Notes: generated by a model not told the origin, from the sequence alone. Counted from the first letter of the stretch, positions 18,157 through 29,590 are shown. The stretch is 64,000 nucleotides of DNA from Microvirga sesbaniae (GCF_025460805.1 NZ_JAMXFJ010000006.1:160228-224227), one strand, 5' to 3'. A program made the numbers and translations.

Positions 18157-19467
18157 ATGAGCAGCACCATGAAATCGACCGCCCGCCAGTCCATCCGCCG
18201 CCATACCATGCTGGCCCTGGGAGGCGTCGCCCTCCTGGTCGGCGGCCTGGGCGGCTGGGCCTGGACGACGGAACTGTCCGGAGCCGTCGTGGCCCCCGGC
18301 ACCGTGGTGGTGGACAGCCATGTCAAGAAGGTCCAGCACCCGACGGGCGGCGTGGTCGGGGAGATCCTGGCCCGCGACGGCGACCGGGTCCGGGCCGGGG
18401 AGGTGGTCGTCCGTCTCGACGAGACCGTGGCGCGCGCGAACCTCGCGATGGTGGCCAAGAGCATCGACGAGATGATCGCCCGCAAGGCCCGGCTCGAGGC
18501 CGAGCGGGACGGGGCCGACGCGATCCGCTTCCCGGAGGATCTCGTCTCCCGCGCCCACGAGCGGGACGTGGCCGACCTGATGGGCGGCGAACGCCGGCTG
18601 TTCGACAGCCGGCGCGAGGCGCGCGCCGGCCAGAAGTCGCAGCTGCGGGAGCGGGTCGCGCAGCTGGCCGAGCAGATCGACGGCACCAGGCTGCAGGCAT
18701 CGGCCAAGGCGGACGAGATCGACCTGATCGCGTCCGAGCTCACCGGGGTTCAGGAATTGTGGAAGAAGAACCTCGTGCCGATCACCCGCGTGACCTCGCT
18801 CAAGCGTGAGGAGACGCGGCTGCGCGGCGAGCGCGGACAGCTGATCTCGACGGTGGCGCAGGCCAAGGGCAAGATCAGCGAGACCGAGCTCCAGATCCTC
18901 CAGATCGACCAGGACCTGCGCAGCGAGGTCTCCACGGAGCTGCGCGAGGTGCAGGCCAAGATCGCCGAGTTCGTGGAGCGCAGGGTCGCGGCCGAGGACC
19001 AGCTGAAGCGCATCGACATCCGGGCGCCCCAGAACGGCATCGTGCACCAGATGGCCGTGCATACGGTCGGCGGCGTGATCGGCCCCGGCGATACCCTGAT
19101 GCTCGTGATGCCGGAGGGCGACGACCTGTCGATCGAGGTCAAGGTCGCCCCGCAGGACATCGACCAGCTCCGGCAGGGGCTCGACACGGTGCTCCGGCTG
19201 TCGGCCTTCAACCAGCGCACGACGCCGGAGATCAAGGGGCACGTCACCCGGATCGCCGCCGACCTCGTGACCGACGAGCGCAGCGGGATGTCCCATTATC
19301 CGGTCAGGATCGCCATTCCCGACAGCGAGTACGAGCGCCTCGGGACGGCGAAGCTCCTGCCGGGCATGCCGGTCGAGGGCTTCATTCAGACGGGCTACCG
19401 CACGGTGTTCTCCTATCTCACCAAGCCCCTGGCGGACAACCTCAAGCGCGCCTTCCGGGAGGAGTGA
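18157..19467 (+). CDS. HlyD-family type I secretion membrane-fusion protein
   Basis: 436 residues; GGGGAGC precedes ATG 18157, 17 bases after the exporter gene. A single membrane helix near residues 18-40 (LALGGVALLVGGLGGWAW) is followed by the lipoyl half (VAPGTVVVDSHVKKVQHPTG) and long coiled-coil hairpins (about 90-270). The second lipoyl half is RIDIRAPQNGIVHQMAVHTV, with a C-terminal beta-barrel ending FSYLTKPLADNLKRAFREE, typical of PrtE/HlyD proteins. It bridges the ABC exporter and an outer-membrane channel. Same operon as the exporter, presumably serving the giant peroxidase. Confidence 0.95.
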   Translation: MSSTMKSTARQSIRRHTMLALGGVALLVGGLGGWAWTTELSGAVVAPGTVVVDSHVKKVQHPTGGVVGEILARDGDRVRAGEVVVRLDETVARANLAMVAKSIDEMIARKARLEAERDGADAIRFPEDLVSRAHERDVADLMGGERRLFDSRREARAGQKSQLRERVAQLAEQIDGTRLQASAKADEIDLIASELTGVQELWKKNLVPITRVTSLKREETRLRGERGQLISTVAQAKGKISETELQILQIDQDLRSEVSTELREVQAKIAEFVERRVAAEDQLKRIDIRAPQNGIVHQMAVHTVGGVIGPGDTLMLVMPEGDDLSIEVKVAPQDIDQLRQGLDTVLRLSAFNQRTTPEIKGHVTRIAADLVTDERSGMSHYPVRIAIPDSEYERLGTAKLLPGMPVEGFIQTGYRTVFSYLTKPLADNLKRAFREE

Positions 19468-19598
19468 TCCCCGCAAGGCACGGCTCGGCCCGGAGGAGGC
19501 TGTTCCGGCGAGAGGCCCCGCGCCGACCTTGCCAGCCACATGGGCCTCCCTTAAGGTCCGAGGGTGGCCCGGACCGGTCGATCCGGGCAGAAAGCCAC

Positions 19599-20603
19599 AT
19601 GTCACCCGCGAATTGTCACCCGCGAACTCCCGCCCTTCGGATGCAGCCGTTCCCCTCAGATCCCGATGACGAAACGCTGCGGAGCATCGTGGAGGCGCTC
19701 GCCGATTCCGGGCAGGCCGTGTCCCTCTACGATGCCGAGGACAACCTCCGCTACGCCAACGAGACCTATCGGGGCATGTTCCTGCGCGGCTACGAGGGTC
19801 CCTTCACGTTCAGCGACATCCTCCGGCATGGCGCTGCGAACGGTTTCGGCGTCAGGATCGACGACGGCGACGTCGAGGCTCTGATCGCCCGGACGCTGCC
19901 CCGGCGCAGGACCTCCCGCCGGAAGTCCTTCGAGACGGATCTCCTCGACGGCCGCTGGTTCTGGATCGAGCACACGGTGCTGCCCAACGGATGGGTGATG
20001 ACGGTCGGGACGGATGTATCCGCCCTGAAGCACAGCGAGAAGTCCCTGCGCCAGGCCCACGACGCGGCGCTCCTGGCCTCGCGGACGGACCTGCTCACCG
20101 GCCTGCCGAACCGCCGCTACATCCTCGAACTCCTCGACGAGGCGCTTTCGGCGGGACGGCTCTCCGGCGCCGGCCTGTGCGCGGCCATCATCGACATCGA
20201 CCGGTTCAAGCTGGTCAACGACACCTATGGCCACGAGGCCGGAGATGCCGTTCTCCGGCACTTCGCGCAGGTCTTCCGCGACAAGCTCCGGCCCGGCGAT
20301 CACCTCGGACGGATCGGCGGCGAGGAGTTCCTGCTGCTACTGTCGGACGTCCGCCTCAACGATGCGGCCCGGCTGCTTGACGGGATCAGGTCGGGCTTCG
20401 CGCCGGCCATGCTGCCCGACCAGGCGACGCGCCGGCCGGTCGCGTTCAGCGCTGGCCTCACCGAGGCCCTGCCGCAGGACGATCGAAGCACGATCCTCTA
20501 CCGGGCGGACCGGGCCGTCTATGCCGCGAAGGCGGAGGGGCGGAACTGCACGCGGATCGGCCTGGAGTCCGGAACGCTCGCCCCGCCCCCGGCCGGGCCT
20601 TAG
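19599..20603 (+). CDS. PAS-GGDEF diguanylate cyclase
   Basis: 334 residues from ATG 19599; ATG 19641 is a credible alternative and neither has a strong ribosome site. A PAS-like domain (IVEALADSGQAVSLYDAEDN, LRYANETYRGMFL) covers roughly 25-140. The GGDEF domain follows (TDLLTGLPNRRYILELLDEA, IDIDRFKLVNDTYGHEAGD). The active-site motif is GGEEF at 240-244. An RxxD inhibitory site (RPGD, 231-234) stands five residues before it, so an active, product-inhibited enzyme is expected. It lies 131 bases after the HlyD gene, which suggests c-di-GMP control linked to the secreted peroxidase, but a shared transcript is unproven. Confidence 0.9.
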   Translation: MSPANCHPRTPALRMQPFPSDPDDETLRSIVEALADSGQAVSLYDAEDNLRYANETYRGMFLRGYEGPFTFSDILRHGAANGFGVRIDDGDVEALIARTLPRRRTSRRKSFETDLLDGRWFWIEHTVLPNGWVMTVGTDVSALKHSEKSLRQAHDAALLASRTDLLTGLPNRRYILELLDEALSAGRLSGAGLCAAIIDIDRFKLVNDTYGHEAGDAVLRHFAQVFRDKLRPGDHLGRIGGEEFLLLLSDVRLNDAARLLDGIRSGFAPAMLPDQATRRPVAFSAGLTEALPQDDRSTILYRADRAVYAAKAEGRNCTRIGLESGTLAPPPAGP

Positions 20604-20998
20604 ACCTGTTTCCACTCCCGTGGAACCAGCTCTCTTCTTTGTCGAGCCGCATTTTTTGACGGTGAACCGGATCCACTTCACCGAAAAATGCTCTAGAGCC
20701 TCGGACCCGATGCTCCCATCGTGAAGCGGCGCATCGTTGAGTGTGGACCCGCTTTCGTCCGTGGGATGCGCTCGGCGGTTTTCCGATCGCGTCCGCCGGG
20801 ACAAGCCCGGCACCAACACCCTCCGCACGTCATGGCCGGCCTTGTGCCGGCCATCCCTATACGGTGAGGCGCGGCGCTTCACCGGATCGGGATCACCGGG
20901 ACGAGCCCGGTGATGACGTGGAGGGTGGCATGAGGCGGTGACAACACCCTGCCACGTCATGGCCCGCTTTCGTCCGCACGATGCACTCGCCCCGGGAT
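20604..20998. repeat. Repeat cluster: family C, B and A elements
   Basis: Family C begins directly at the stop codon of the diguanylate cyclase (20604-20695). Family B-like half-sites follow to about 20790 (CTCGGACCCGATGCTC, GGATGCGCT). A family A unit is at 20826-20920 (GGCCGG arm first, CACCGG arm last). A mixed A/B fragment is at 20953-21020. No coding frame is supported in 20604-21078. Confidence 0.75.
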
Positions 20999-21078
20999 CG
21001 ATGACCGGGCGGCACGCGCCCGGTCCCATTGTCGTCACGGCCGTTCGCGTGCGAGGACTCAAGGAGCCGGAAGGCGCC

Positions 21079-22689
21079 TCAGTTCTTCGGCTTCTCCAGC
21101 ACCGGGAACTTGATCCCCAGCTGATCGAGATAGGTCGCGTGCTTGGACGGGTCGTAGTAGTACTTCTTCATCTCGGGACGGTACCGCGCCATGACGTCCG
21201 CGTTGATTTGCACCTGGGGCTTGTCCTCGGCCGAGATCATCGAGACGTATGTCTGGTTCTTCTGCTGCTCGTTGGTGAAGTAGCCCTTCGCCTGCGCCAG
21301 CAGATCGGGCTGCGCCAGCAGGTCGATGCCCGTCATGGCGATCACCTTCGCGCCGGCGACGACCCCCTTGTGGGCGATCGGGGTCGCCATGGACATGGCG
21401 TTCGACCAGTGATGCCCGGGCAGGTTCGGGATGTTCGCCGGATAGTTCAGCGTGATCGTCGGCACGGTCCAGGAGATGTCGCCGATGTCGTCCGAACCGC
21501 CGCTCTCCGGCTTGTCGGCGGGCGGCTCGAGTTTCTTCACCGTGGTGGCGAGCCCTTCCTCCTTGCCCTTGACGGTGCGCTGCACCGCTCTGGCAAAGGC
21601 CTGTTCGTCCTGGGTCCATTGCGGCATGCCGACCTGCTGGATGTTGGCGTAGGCGGCTTCCGCCATCGGCTTGTTGAAGTGGCGCGGCGCGGCCGTGCCG
21701 ATGACCTGCCGCGTGACGGTGGTGTCGGTCATCTTCGCGGCGGCTTCCGAGATGGTGTTGGCGATCTCGAAATTCTTGCGGATGTTCTCGAAATCCTGCT
21801 CGCGGATGAAGTACCAGACGCTGGCCACCGACGGGACGACGTTCGGCTGGTCGCCGCCATCGGGAATCACGTAGTGGGACCGCTGCTCGGGTCGCAGGTG
21901 CTCCCGGCGCATGTTCCACGCGACGTTCATGAGCTCGACCCCGTCGAGGGCGCTGCGACCGCGCCACGGTGCCTGCGCCGAGTGGGCGGACTCGCCGCTG
22001 AACGTGTACTCGACCGACACCATGCCGGTGCCGTTCGCTTGGCCCCAGGCGGTCTGGAGGTTGTTGCCGACATGGGTGAAGAGCACCGCATCGACCCCGT
22101 TGAACACGCCGTCGCGGACCATGTAGGCCTTGCCGCCGAGAAGCTCCTCGGCGACGCCCGGCCAGAGCATGATCGTTCCCGGGATCTTCTCGCGCTCCAT
22201 GATGTCCTTCAGCGCAAGCGCCGCCACCACGTTGAGCGCCTGGCCGGAATTGTGACCCTCTCCGTGCCCCGGCGCTCCCTCGATCATGGGTTCGCGGTAC
22301 GCGACACCAGGCTTCTGAGACGCCTTCGGGATGCAGTCTATGTCGCTTCCGAGCGCGATCACGGGACCTCCAGAGCCCCATTTGGCCACCCATCCGGTGG
22401 GAAGGCCCGCGACATTGCGCTGGATTGTGAAGCCGTTCTTCTCGAGAATCTCCGTGATGTACTTCGAGGTCTCGAATTCCTGGAACGCGAGTTCGCCGAA
22501 GCTGAAGATCGAATCGTTCATCTCCTGCGCGAGCTTGGCGCGGGATTCGACTCCCTGAATGGCCTGCTTCTTCAACTCTGCGATCCGTTCGACGAGAGCG
22601 GCGCTCGGCCCTGCGGTCTGGGCCATGACGGGCGCCGCTGTCGAGACAAGGGCCGTGAGCAAGAGACCGGTTAGCAAACCATGCTTCAT
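21079..22689 (-). CDS. Periplasmic M20-family amidohydrolase (AbgB-like)
   Basis: 536 residues from ATG 22689, which has an ideal GGAGGATCTC upstream. Residues 1-23 form a signal peptide (LLTGLLLTALVSTAAPVMAQ). Motifs fit M20 metallopeptidases of the aminobenzoyl-glutamate hydrolase type: ALGSDIDCIPKA (Asp116/118), GHGEGHNSG (His142, His146) and WPGVAEELLGGKAYM (Glu181/182). A dimerisation insert follows (VSVEYTFSGESAHSAQAPWR). It probably hydrolyses an amide or N-acyl substrate using two zinc ions. The export signal is less usual for AbgB relatives. Substrate unknown; it is a single gene flanked by repeats and a gap. Confidence 0.87.
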   Translation of the reverse strand: MKHGLLTGLLLTALVSTAAPVMAQTAGPSAALVERIAELKKQAIQGVESRAKLAQEMNDSIFSFGELAFQEFETSKYITEILEKNGFTIQRNVAGLPTGWVAKWGSGGPVIALGSDIDCIPKASQKPGVAYREPMIEGAPGHGEGHNSGQALNVVAALALKDIMEREKIPGTIMLWPGVAEELLGGKAYMVRDGVFNGVDAVLFTHVGNNLQTAWGQANGTGMVSVEYTFSGESAHSAQAPWRGRSALDGVELMNVAWNMRREHLRPEQRSHYVIPDGGDQPNVVPSVASVWYFIREQDFENIRKNFEIANTISEAAAKMTDTTVTRQVIGTAAPRHFNKPMAEAAYANIQQVGMPQWTQDEQAFARAVQRTVKGKEEGLATTVKKLEPPADKPESGGSDDIGDISWTVPTITLNYPANIPNLPGHHWSNAMSMATPIAHKGVVAGAKVIAMTGIDLLAQPDLLAQAKGYFTNEQQKNQTYVSMISAEDKPQVQINADVMARYRPEMKKYYYDPSKHATYLDQLGIKFPVLEKPKN

Positions 22690-23162
22690 GAGATCCTCCG
22701 GGGTCTTCGGATGCGGCGGGCAAATCAACCCACAAGGCTCATCCGATCAGATCGGGAGCGTCTCAGCGTCATTGCCGGCGGCAACCCTGCCATGGCGCAA
22801 TGACATGGCTCCCGATGGAACTTTTCAGAACCTCGCCTCGAGATATCCGTGTTGCGAAGCAACATCGACGGGATATGGTCCGGCTCGACAGGGCCGAACG
22901 GGACATCGATCCGGACATCAGCGGGTGATCTGTTGCCCCGGTCGCAACTGCCGCTCGCCATCACCATCTGGCGTGCCTCCTCCACGGGGACGATCCATGC
23001 CTTACGACGAAGGGCCCTTGGAAGCATGATTTGGCGCAACTCTTGCTGCCACGCTGAAACCCAGCGCGGGATCAGCGGTTCCCCTCCTTAACGTATGTTA
23101 TTCCGGCGCGGCCCGTGCGCCGGAACCGCCACCAGGACATGAAAACCCGAAGGAGTGAGCCG
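22690..23162. other. Gap without a supported gene
   Basis: 470 bases with no convincing frame on either strand. An imperfect hairpin (ATATCC-GTGTTGC...GCAAC...GGGATAT) lies at about 22842-22876. A perfect 9-bp stem TTCCGGCGC/GCGCCGGAA is at 23101-23125, just upstream of the NepR-like gene. No clear EcfG-type GGAAC-N16/17-CGTT promoter was found. Confidence 0.4.
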
Positions 23163-23360
23163 ATGTCCCACGACGCCCCAGGCGACGCGCGTCTGCCCCA
23201 TGTCAACGACCTCCATCCGCACGTCGCGACCTTGATCATCGGGCGGGCCGTCGCCGAATCCTACCGGGATGTGATCGATGCGCCGATCCCGGACAGGCTC
23301 GTCGCGATCCTGCGCCAAATGGAAACCGGCGAGGCTGATCATGACCGCTCTCCAGCCTGA
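23163..23360 (+). CDS. NepR-like anti-sigma factor
   Basis: 65 residues; AAGGAG stands 7 bases before ATG 23163. The core IIGRAVAESYRDVIDAPIPD then RLVAILRQME matches the NepR pattern (IG..LR..Y..VV.EPVPD.. LL..LE). NepR proteins bind and hold the extracytoplasmic sigma factor EcfG and are released by the PhyR regulator in the alphaproteobacterial general stress response. The final 20 bases overlap the response-regulator gene that follows. Neither ecfG nor phyR is adjacent, so this may be an orphan or second NepR. Confidence 0.75.
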   Translation: MSHDAPGDARLPHVNDLHPHVATLIIGRAVAESYRDVIDAPIPDRLVAILRQMETGEADHDRSPA

Positions 23361-23739
23361 GCCCCATCTCGCCCTGATCGTCGAGGACGACCCTGAGGTC
23401 CGCGCTCTCGCGGCCGTCCTTCTGGATGAGACAGAACTCGAGGTGTTGGAGGTCGAGAGCGCAGAGGCAGCCTTGCAGTGCCTCCAGGAGCGCGGCGGCG
23501 AAGTGGCGATGATGTTCGCCGATGTGCGGCTTCCGGGAGAGATGGACGGCGTTCAGCTCGCCAGGGCCACGTGCAAGCTCTGGCCGACGATCCGGATCGT
23601 GCTCACCTCCGGAGATCCCGTTGTCCAGGCCGATGATCTGCCGGACTGCGTGACCTTCATGCCCAAGCCCTGGCGTGGCCTCGACGTGTTGGTCCAGGCC
23701 GAGAAAGCGATCAATGACCCTCAGCCGCCGGTGACGTGA
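23341..23739 (+). CDS. Single-domain response regulator overlapping the NepR-like gene
   Basis: 132 residues. A CheY-type receiver only: acidic residues in LIVEDDPEV, phospho-acceptor Asp61 (MMFADVRLPGEMDG), Thr/Ser at LTSGD and Lys109 in FMPKPW. There is no output domain. Its ATG lies 20 bases inside the upstream gene in another frame, implying coupled translation. By analogy with single-domain regulators of the general stress response (for example SdrG-type), it may relay phosphate to PhyR or modulate the kinase. That is inference from its neighbour. Confidence 0.88.
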   Translation: MTALQPEPHLALIVEDDPEVRALAAVLLDETELEVLEVESAEAALQCLQERGGEVAMMFADVRLPGEMDGVQLARATCKLWPTIRIVLTSGDPVVQADDLPDCVTFMPKPWRGLDVLVQAEKAINDPQPPVT

Positions 23740-23772
23740 CGAGGCCGCGTCGCGGCCTCACGCCCACCCACC

Positions 23773-23994
23773 CCGTCATGGCCGGGCTCGTCCCGGCCAT
23801 CCCGATTGTCTTGAGCGCGGCGCTTTTCCGATCGGGATCACCGGCACAAGGCCGGTGATGACGTGGAGGATTGTGTGTGGCCCGGCACTGAAAACCTCCG
23901 CACGTCATGGCCGGGCTCGTCCCGGCCATCCCGATTGTCTCGAGCGCGGCGCTTTTCCGATCGGGATCACCGGCACGAGGCCGGTGATGACGTG
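23773..23994. repeat. Two family A elements
   Basis: Nearly identical units at 23773-23866 and 23901-23994, both with the ATGGCCGG/CCGGCCAT arm first, CCCGATTGTCT...TCCGATCGGGAT in the middle and CACCGGCAC.AGGCCGGTGATGAC last. They fill most of the gap between two converging genes (23739 and 24030), where they could act as a two-way terminator. Confidence 0.85.
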
Positions 23995-24029
23995 GAGGGT
24001 GGCGGGACGGCCGGGCTTCCGCTGTCGCT

Positions 24030-25097
24030 TCAGAGCTTGCGGTCGCCGGGCAGGCCGGTGGTGCCAGTGCCGCGGACGTTGCGGTCGTCCTCCACGTCCA
24101 CTTCGGTCTTGCGCACGGTGTCGGAAACCGTCTCAGTGCGCTGATCGGCTTGCTTGCGCACCACGACCTCCTCGACCACGCGCGCCTCCTTCGAGACGAC
24201 GGCTTCTTCGCCGCGCTCCTCGACCTCGATGGTGCGCTCCTGGAACGGATCGCCGCTGATGGCGCCAGCCTGGGTCGTGCCGGAGACCGGGCGGCGCTCC
24301 ACGTCGACGCGCTCCTCGCGCAGGGTGACCTGCTCCTGCACGGGCCGTTCGACGACACGGGCGTTGATGCGCACGCGGCCGCGATTCACCTCGCGCTTGC
24401 CGACATGCAGCTCTTCCTCGGCGACCGGAATCACCTCATCGGTCTGCCGCCCGGCGGAGGACGTGCGGTCCGTCAGCCCGGCGGCGGATGCCGCACCGGC
24501 GGCGGGCGCGGCAGAAGCCGTGCCGGCCGTCGTGGCGCCGGCGCCGGTCCAACCCTCGGACCGCCAGGTGGTCTCGCGCTCGTCGAAATCGACCGTGCCC
24601 TCGTCGTCGAGGATGTCGACGATCCGGTCCACCTCGGCCTCGGAGGCGCGCACGGTCACCAGGGCGCCGCCGCGGCGGATGCCCTCGGCATAGGCATGGG
24701 CGTCGTTCTCGTCGACGCCGGCATCGATCAGCGCACCCGCGACGCCGCCCACGGCGGCTCCGGCGCCGGCGCCCACCAGCGTGGAGACCAGCCACCCGGC
24801 CGCCACCACGGGGCCGAGCCCGGGAATGGCCAGCATGCCGAGGCCGGCGAGAAGCCCTGCGCCGCCGCCCGCCAGCGTGCCCACGGTCGCGCCCGTGCCG
24901 GCGCCGTCGCCCACATCGTCGTCATGATGGTTGGTGCCGTCGAACGTCCGGCCGGCATGGGACGAGTAACGGTCCCCTTCGTTGCTGGCGACGAGGCTGA
25001 TGTCGCGGTGCGAAACGCCTGCCGACTCGAGGCGGCGGACCGCCTCGGAGGCGTCCTCGTAATTGTCGAAGAAGGCCGTGATGGTCTTGCTGGTCAT
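24030..25097 (-). CDS. YsnF/AvaK-domain (DUF2382) stress protein
   Basis: 355 residues from ATG 25097. The N-terminus (MTSKTITAFFDNYEDASEAV, RRLESAGVSHRDISLV) is like the general stress protein 17M domain. A glycine-rich hydrophobic stretch follows (GGGAGLLAGLGMLAIPGLGP), as in glycine-zipper proteins. The C-terminal half has the DUF2382 pattern (VIPVAEEELHVGKREVNRGR, VRINARVVERPVQEQVTLRE). Such proteins are usually stress-induced and membrane-associated; biochemical role unknown. Its position close to the NepR-like gene fits a stress function. Confidence 0.87.
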   Translation of the reverse strand: MTSKTITAFFDNYEDASEAVRRLESAGVSHRDISLVASNEGDRYSSHAGRTFDGTNHHDDDVGDGAGTGATVGTLAGGGAGLLAGLGMLAIPGLGPVVAAGWLVSTLVGAGAGAAVGGVAGALIDAGVDENDAHAYAEGIRRGGALVTVRASEAEVDRIVDILDDEGTVDFDERETTWRSEGWTGAGATTAGTASAAPAAGAASAAGLTDRTSSAGRQTDEVIPVAEEELHVGKREVNRGRVRINARVVERPVQEQVTLREERVDVERRPVSGTTQAGAISGDPFQERTIEVEERGEEAVVSKEARVVEEVVVRKQADQRTETVSDTVRKTEVDVEDDRNVRGTGTTGLPGDRKL

Positions 25098-25177
25098 GTC
25101 TGTTCCACTTCTTGCGAAAAATCCCCGGCGGCCGGCGGCCGGCCGGGTGTCGTCACGAATGCCGGATGGGCTCGCGA

Positions 25178-25540
25178 TTATTGAGCCTGCACGGTGCCCT
25201 TGTAGTCGATCGCCACGCTCACGGACTTGCCGTCGCGCTGCGCCTTGCCGCGCCAGATGCCCTGATCGTCCTTGCGCAGCTCGGTAACGTTGCCGAAGCC
25301 CTGCGCTTCGAGGCGGGAGCGCGCCTGGGCCTCGGTGAAGCTGTTGGCGCCCGGCTCGACGGCGCCGGTGGTCTGCGGGCTGTCGGCCGGCTTGTGGGTG
25401 ACGGCAGGATTGGACGAGCCGTTGCCGTTCATCGGCTGCGCGGCCGAGGACCCGGAGCTCTGAGGGTTCGTGGATTGGGCAACGGCGCCGGTGGCCAGGG
25501 CCGACAGGACGGCGAGTGTTGCGAAGCCGAGACGGATCAA
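25178..25540 (-). CDS. Secreted PepSY-like small protein, TTG start
   Basis: 120 residues. I chose the TTG at 25540 because GGAGA stands 7 bases upstream and the protein then begins with a clean signal peptide (IRLGFATLAVLSALATGAVA). A second TTG at 25561 would add seven residues. A Ser/Asn-rich linker leads to a C-terminal domain (FTEAQARSRLEAQGFGNVTE, RKDDQGIWRGKAQRDGKSV) of the PepSY/YpeB-like type found in small periplasmic proteins. It is 80 bases upstream of the YsnF gene on the same strand and may share its transcript. Confidence 0.75.
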   Translation of the reverse strand: MIRLGFATLAVLSALATGAVAQSTNPQSSGSSAAQPMNGNGSSNPAVTHKPADSPQTTGAVEPGANSFTEAQARSRLEAQGFGNVTELRKDDQGIWRGKAQRDGKSVSVAIDYKGTVQAQ

Positions 25541-25882
25541 GGTTCTTCTCCAGTGTTGCAAGCGCGTAGCCTCTCAATGTGCGGAGCCCGGGACGGTTCC
25601 GAGTGCCAAGCTCGTGAAGCCCCCTGTCGCGGGCCCGACGCGCGCGGCGACCCCTGTCCGACCGGAGGACAGGCGACCCGGTTGACTGCAGGCCGGCGCC
25701 GTTCGGGCTCCGGCCGGGGAGGGATCGACGCCACCGGCCGAATCCGGCCGGCGGTCCCGGCCTTCCTCGGTCCCATGCTCCCTGGGAGTTCATTCCGGGC
25801 TTAACCCATGTTAACGTTGCGGCAGGATGCGGTGCCGGATCGCCCCGAGGGCCTCGTCGCCGATCCGGCCGGGAGGCGTGTC

Positions 25883-28286
<2,404 letters not shown>

Positions 28287-28288
<2 letters not shown>

Positions 28289-28872
28289 AGCGTCGGACCC
28301 GAAAGGGGACCCGCTTTCGGTCCGATGCTCCACTCTTGACCGGCGCATCGTCCGGGACCGTGTCTTGACCGCTCGGCCGGATGGGCACCCTCCCACGTCA
28401 TCACCGGGCTCGTCCCGGTGATGACGTGGGAGGGTGTTCGCACCGACCCTTGCCACCTTCTCCACGTCATCACCGGCCTTGTGCCGGTGATCCCGATCCG
28501 GTGAAGCGCCGCGCCTCACCGGATCGGGATGGCCGGCACAAGGCCGGCCATGACGTGCGGAGGATGGCAGGAAGGGCGGAGGGTGCCATGACGGGGGAGG
28601 GTGTTCGCACCGCCTCATGCCGCCGTCTCCACGTCATCACCGGGCTCGTCCCGGTGATCCCGCTTGTCTGAAGCGCCGCACCTCACCAGATCGGGATGGC
28701 CGGCACAAACCCGGCATGACGTGGGACGGTGGAGCGCGATCCGTGAGTGGCGCGGGCCCGGAGCATCGGACGTGACAAGGGGACCCAGGTTTGGGATCGA
28801 TGCTCCACTCTCGGCTGGCGCATCGTTCGGGCTACGAGCGCACCCGGCCGGGTTCGCACGATGCGCTAGGTG
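28287..28872. repeat. Dense repeat cluster between sensor kinase and regulator genes
   Basis: Family B at 28287-28330. A minimal family A element at 28392-28430 is a perfect palindrome (CCCACGTCATCACCGGG, loop CTCGT, then its complement). Full family A units are at 28463-28557 (CACCGG arm first, GGCCGG last) and 28630-28723. A degenerate family B pair lies at 28760-28872. No coding frame is supported in 28289-28957. Confidence 0.85.
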
Positions 28873-28957
28873 TTTTCCTCATGCCCTTCGGGGTTTTCCC
28901 CAGGTGCCGTGGTGGTGGTTTCGCGCTATGGAGGGATGTTCGCAGGAGAGCGGTGCC

Positions 28958-29590
28958 ATGGTGCGGATCCTGATCGCCGACGACCACGACGTGGTCCGTT
29001 CCGGGCTCCACACGATCCTGAGCGCCCAGCCGGGCTGGGAGGTTGTGGCCGAGGCCGAGAACGGCCGCCAGGCCGTCCAGCTTGCCGGCGAGACGCAGCC
29101 GGACGTGGCCATCCTCGATTATCAGCTCCCGCTTCTCAACGGCGTCGACGCCACGCGCGAGATCCGCGCCGCCCAGCACCAGACCGAGGTGCTGATCTTC
29201 ACCATGCACGAGAGCGAGCCCCTGCTGCGGGAACTGCTTCAGGCCGGCGCGCGGGGCTACCTGCTCAAGTCCGATGCCCGCAGGTTTCTGATCGCCGCGG
29301 TGGAGTCGCTCTCCCACCACAAGCCGTTCTTCACGGGAAAGATCTCCGAGACGCTTCTGAACGCCTATCTGGCGCAGGGCCACGCGGCCGACGGCGCCCT
29401 GACCACCCGCGAGCGAAGCGTGGTCCAGCTGATCGCCGAGGGGCACAGCAACAAGGAGGTGGCCCAGATCCTGGGGGTCAATCTCAAGACCGTGGAAAGC
29501 CACCGGGCCGCGGCCATGCGCAAGGTCAACGTCAACTCCACCGCCACCCTGGTGCGCTACGCGATCCGCAACAAGCTCGTCGAACCGTAA
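28958..29590 (+). CDS. LuxR/NarL-type response regulator
   Basis: 210 residues from ATG 28958, with GGAGAG upstream. The receiver has DD at 8-9, phospho-acceptor Asp54 (VAILDYQLPLLNG) and Lys104 (GYLLKSDARR). The GerE helix-turn-helix is at about 145-205 (LTTRERSVVQLIAEGHSNKE, VNLKTVESHRAAAMRKVNVN). It probably pairs with the PAS kinase upstream, although the two are separated by repeats rather than coupled. Target genes unknown. Confidence 0.92.
   Translation: MVRILIADDHDVVRSGLHTILSAQPGWEVVAEAENGRQAVQLAGETQPDVAILDYQLPLLNGVDATREIRAAQHQTEVLIFTMHESEPLLRELLQAGARGYLLKSDARRFLIAAVESLSHHKPFFTGKISETLLNAYLAQGHAADGALTTRERSVVQLIAEGHSNKEVAQILGVNLKTVESHRAAAMRKVNVNSTATLVRYAIRNKLVEP

Noticed and set aside
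20938..22674. A 578-codon plus-strand frame opposite the M20 amidohydrolase
   Set aside because: It begins in repeat sequence, shows no motifs, and lies antisense to a gene with clear metallopeptidase motifs and a perfect ribosome site.
22725..23039. A 104-codon minus-strand frame in the gap before the NepR-like gene
   Set aside because: No ribosome site, no motif, atypical composition and no family resemblance.
23080..23162. EcfG-type promoter (GGAAC-N16/17-CGTT) before the NepR-like gene
   Set aside because: GGAAC occurs at 23121 but no CGTT follows at the right distance, so no such promoter can be claimed.
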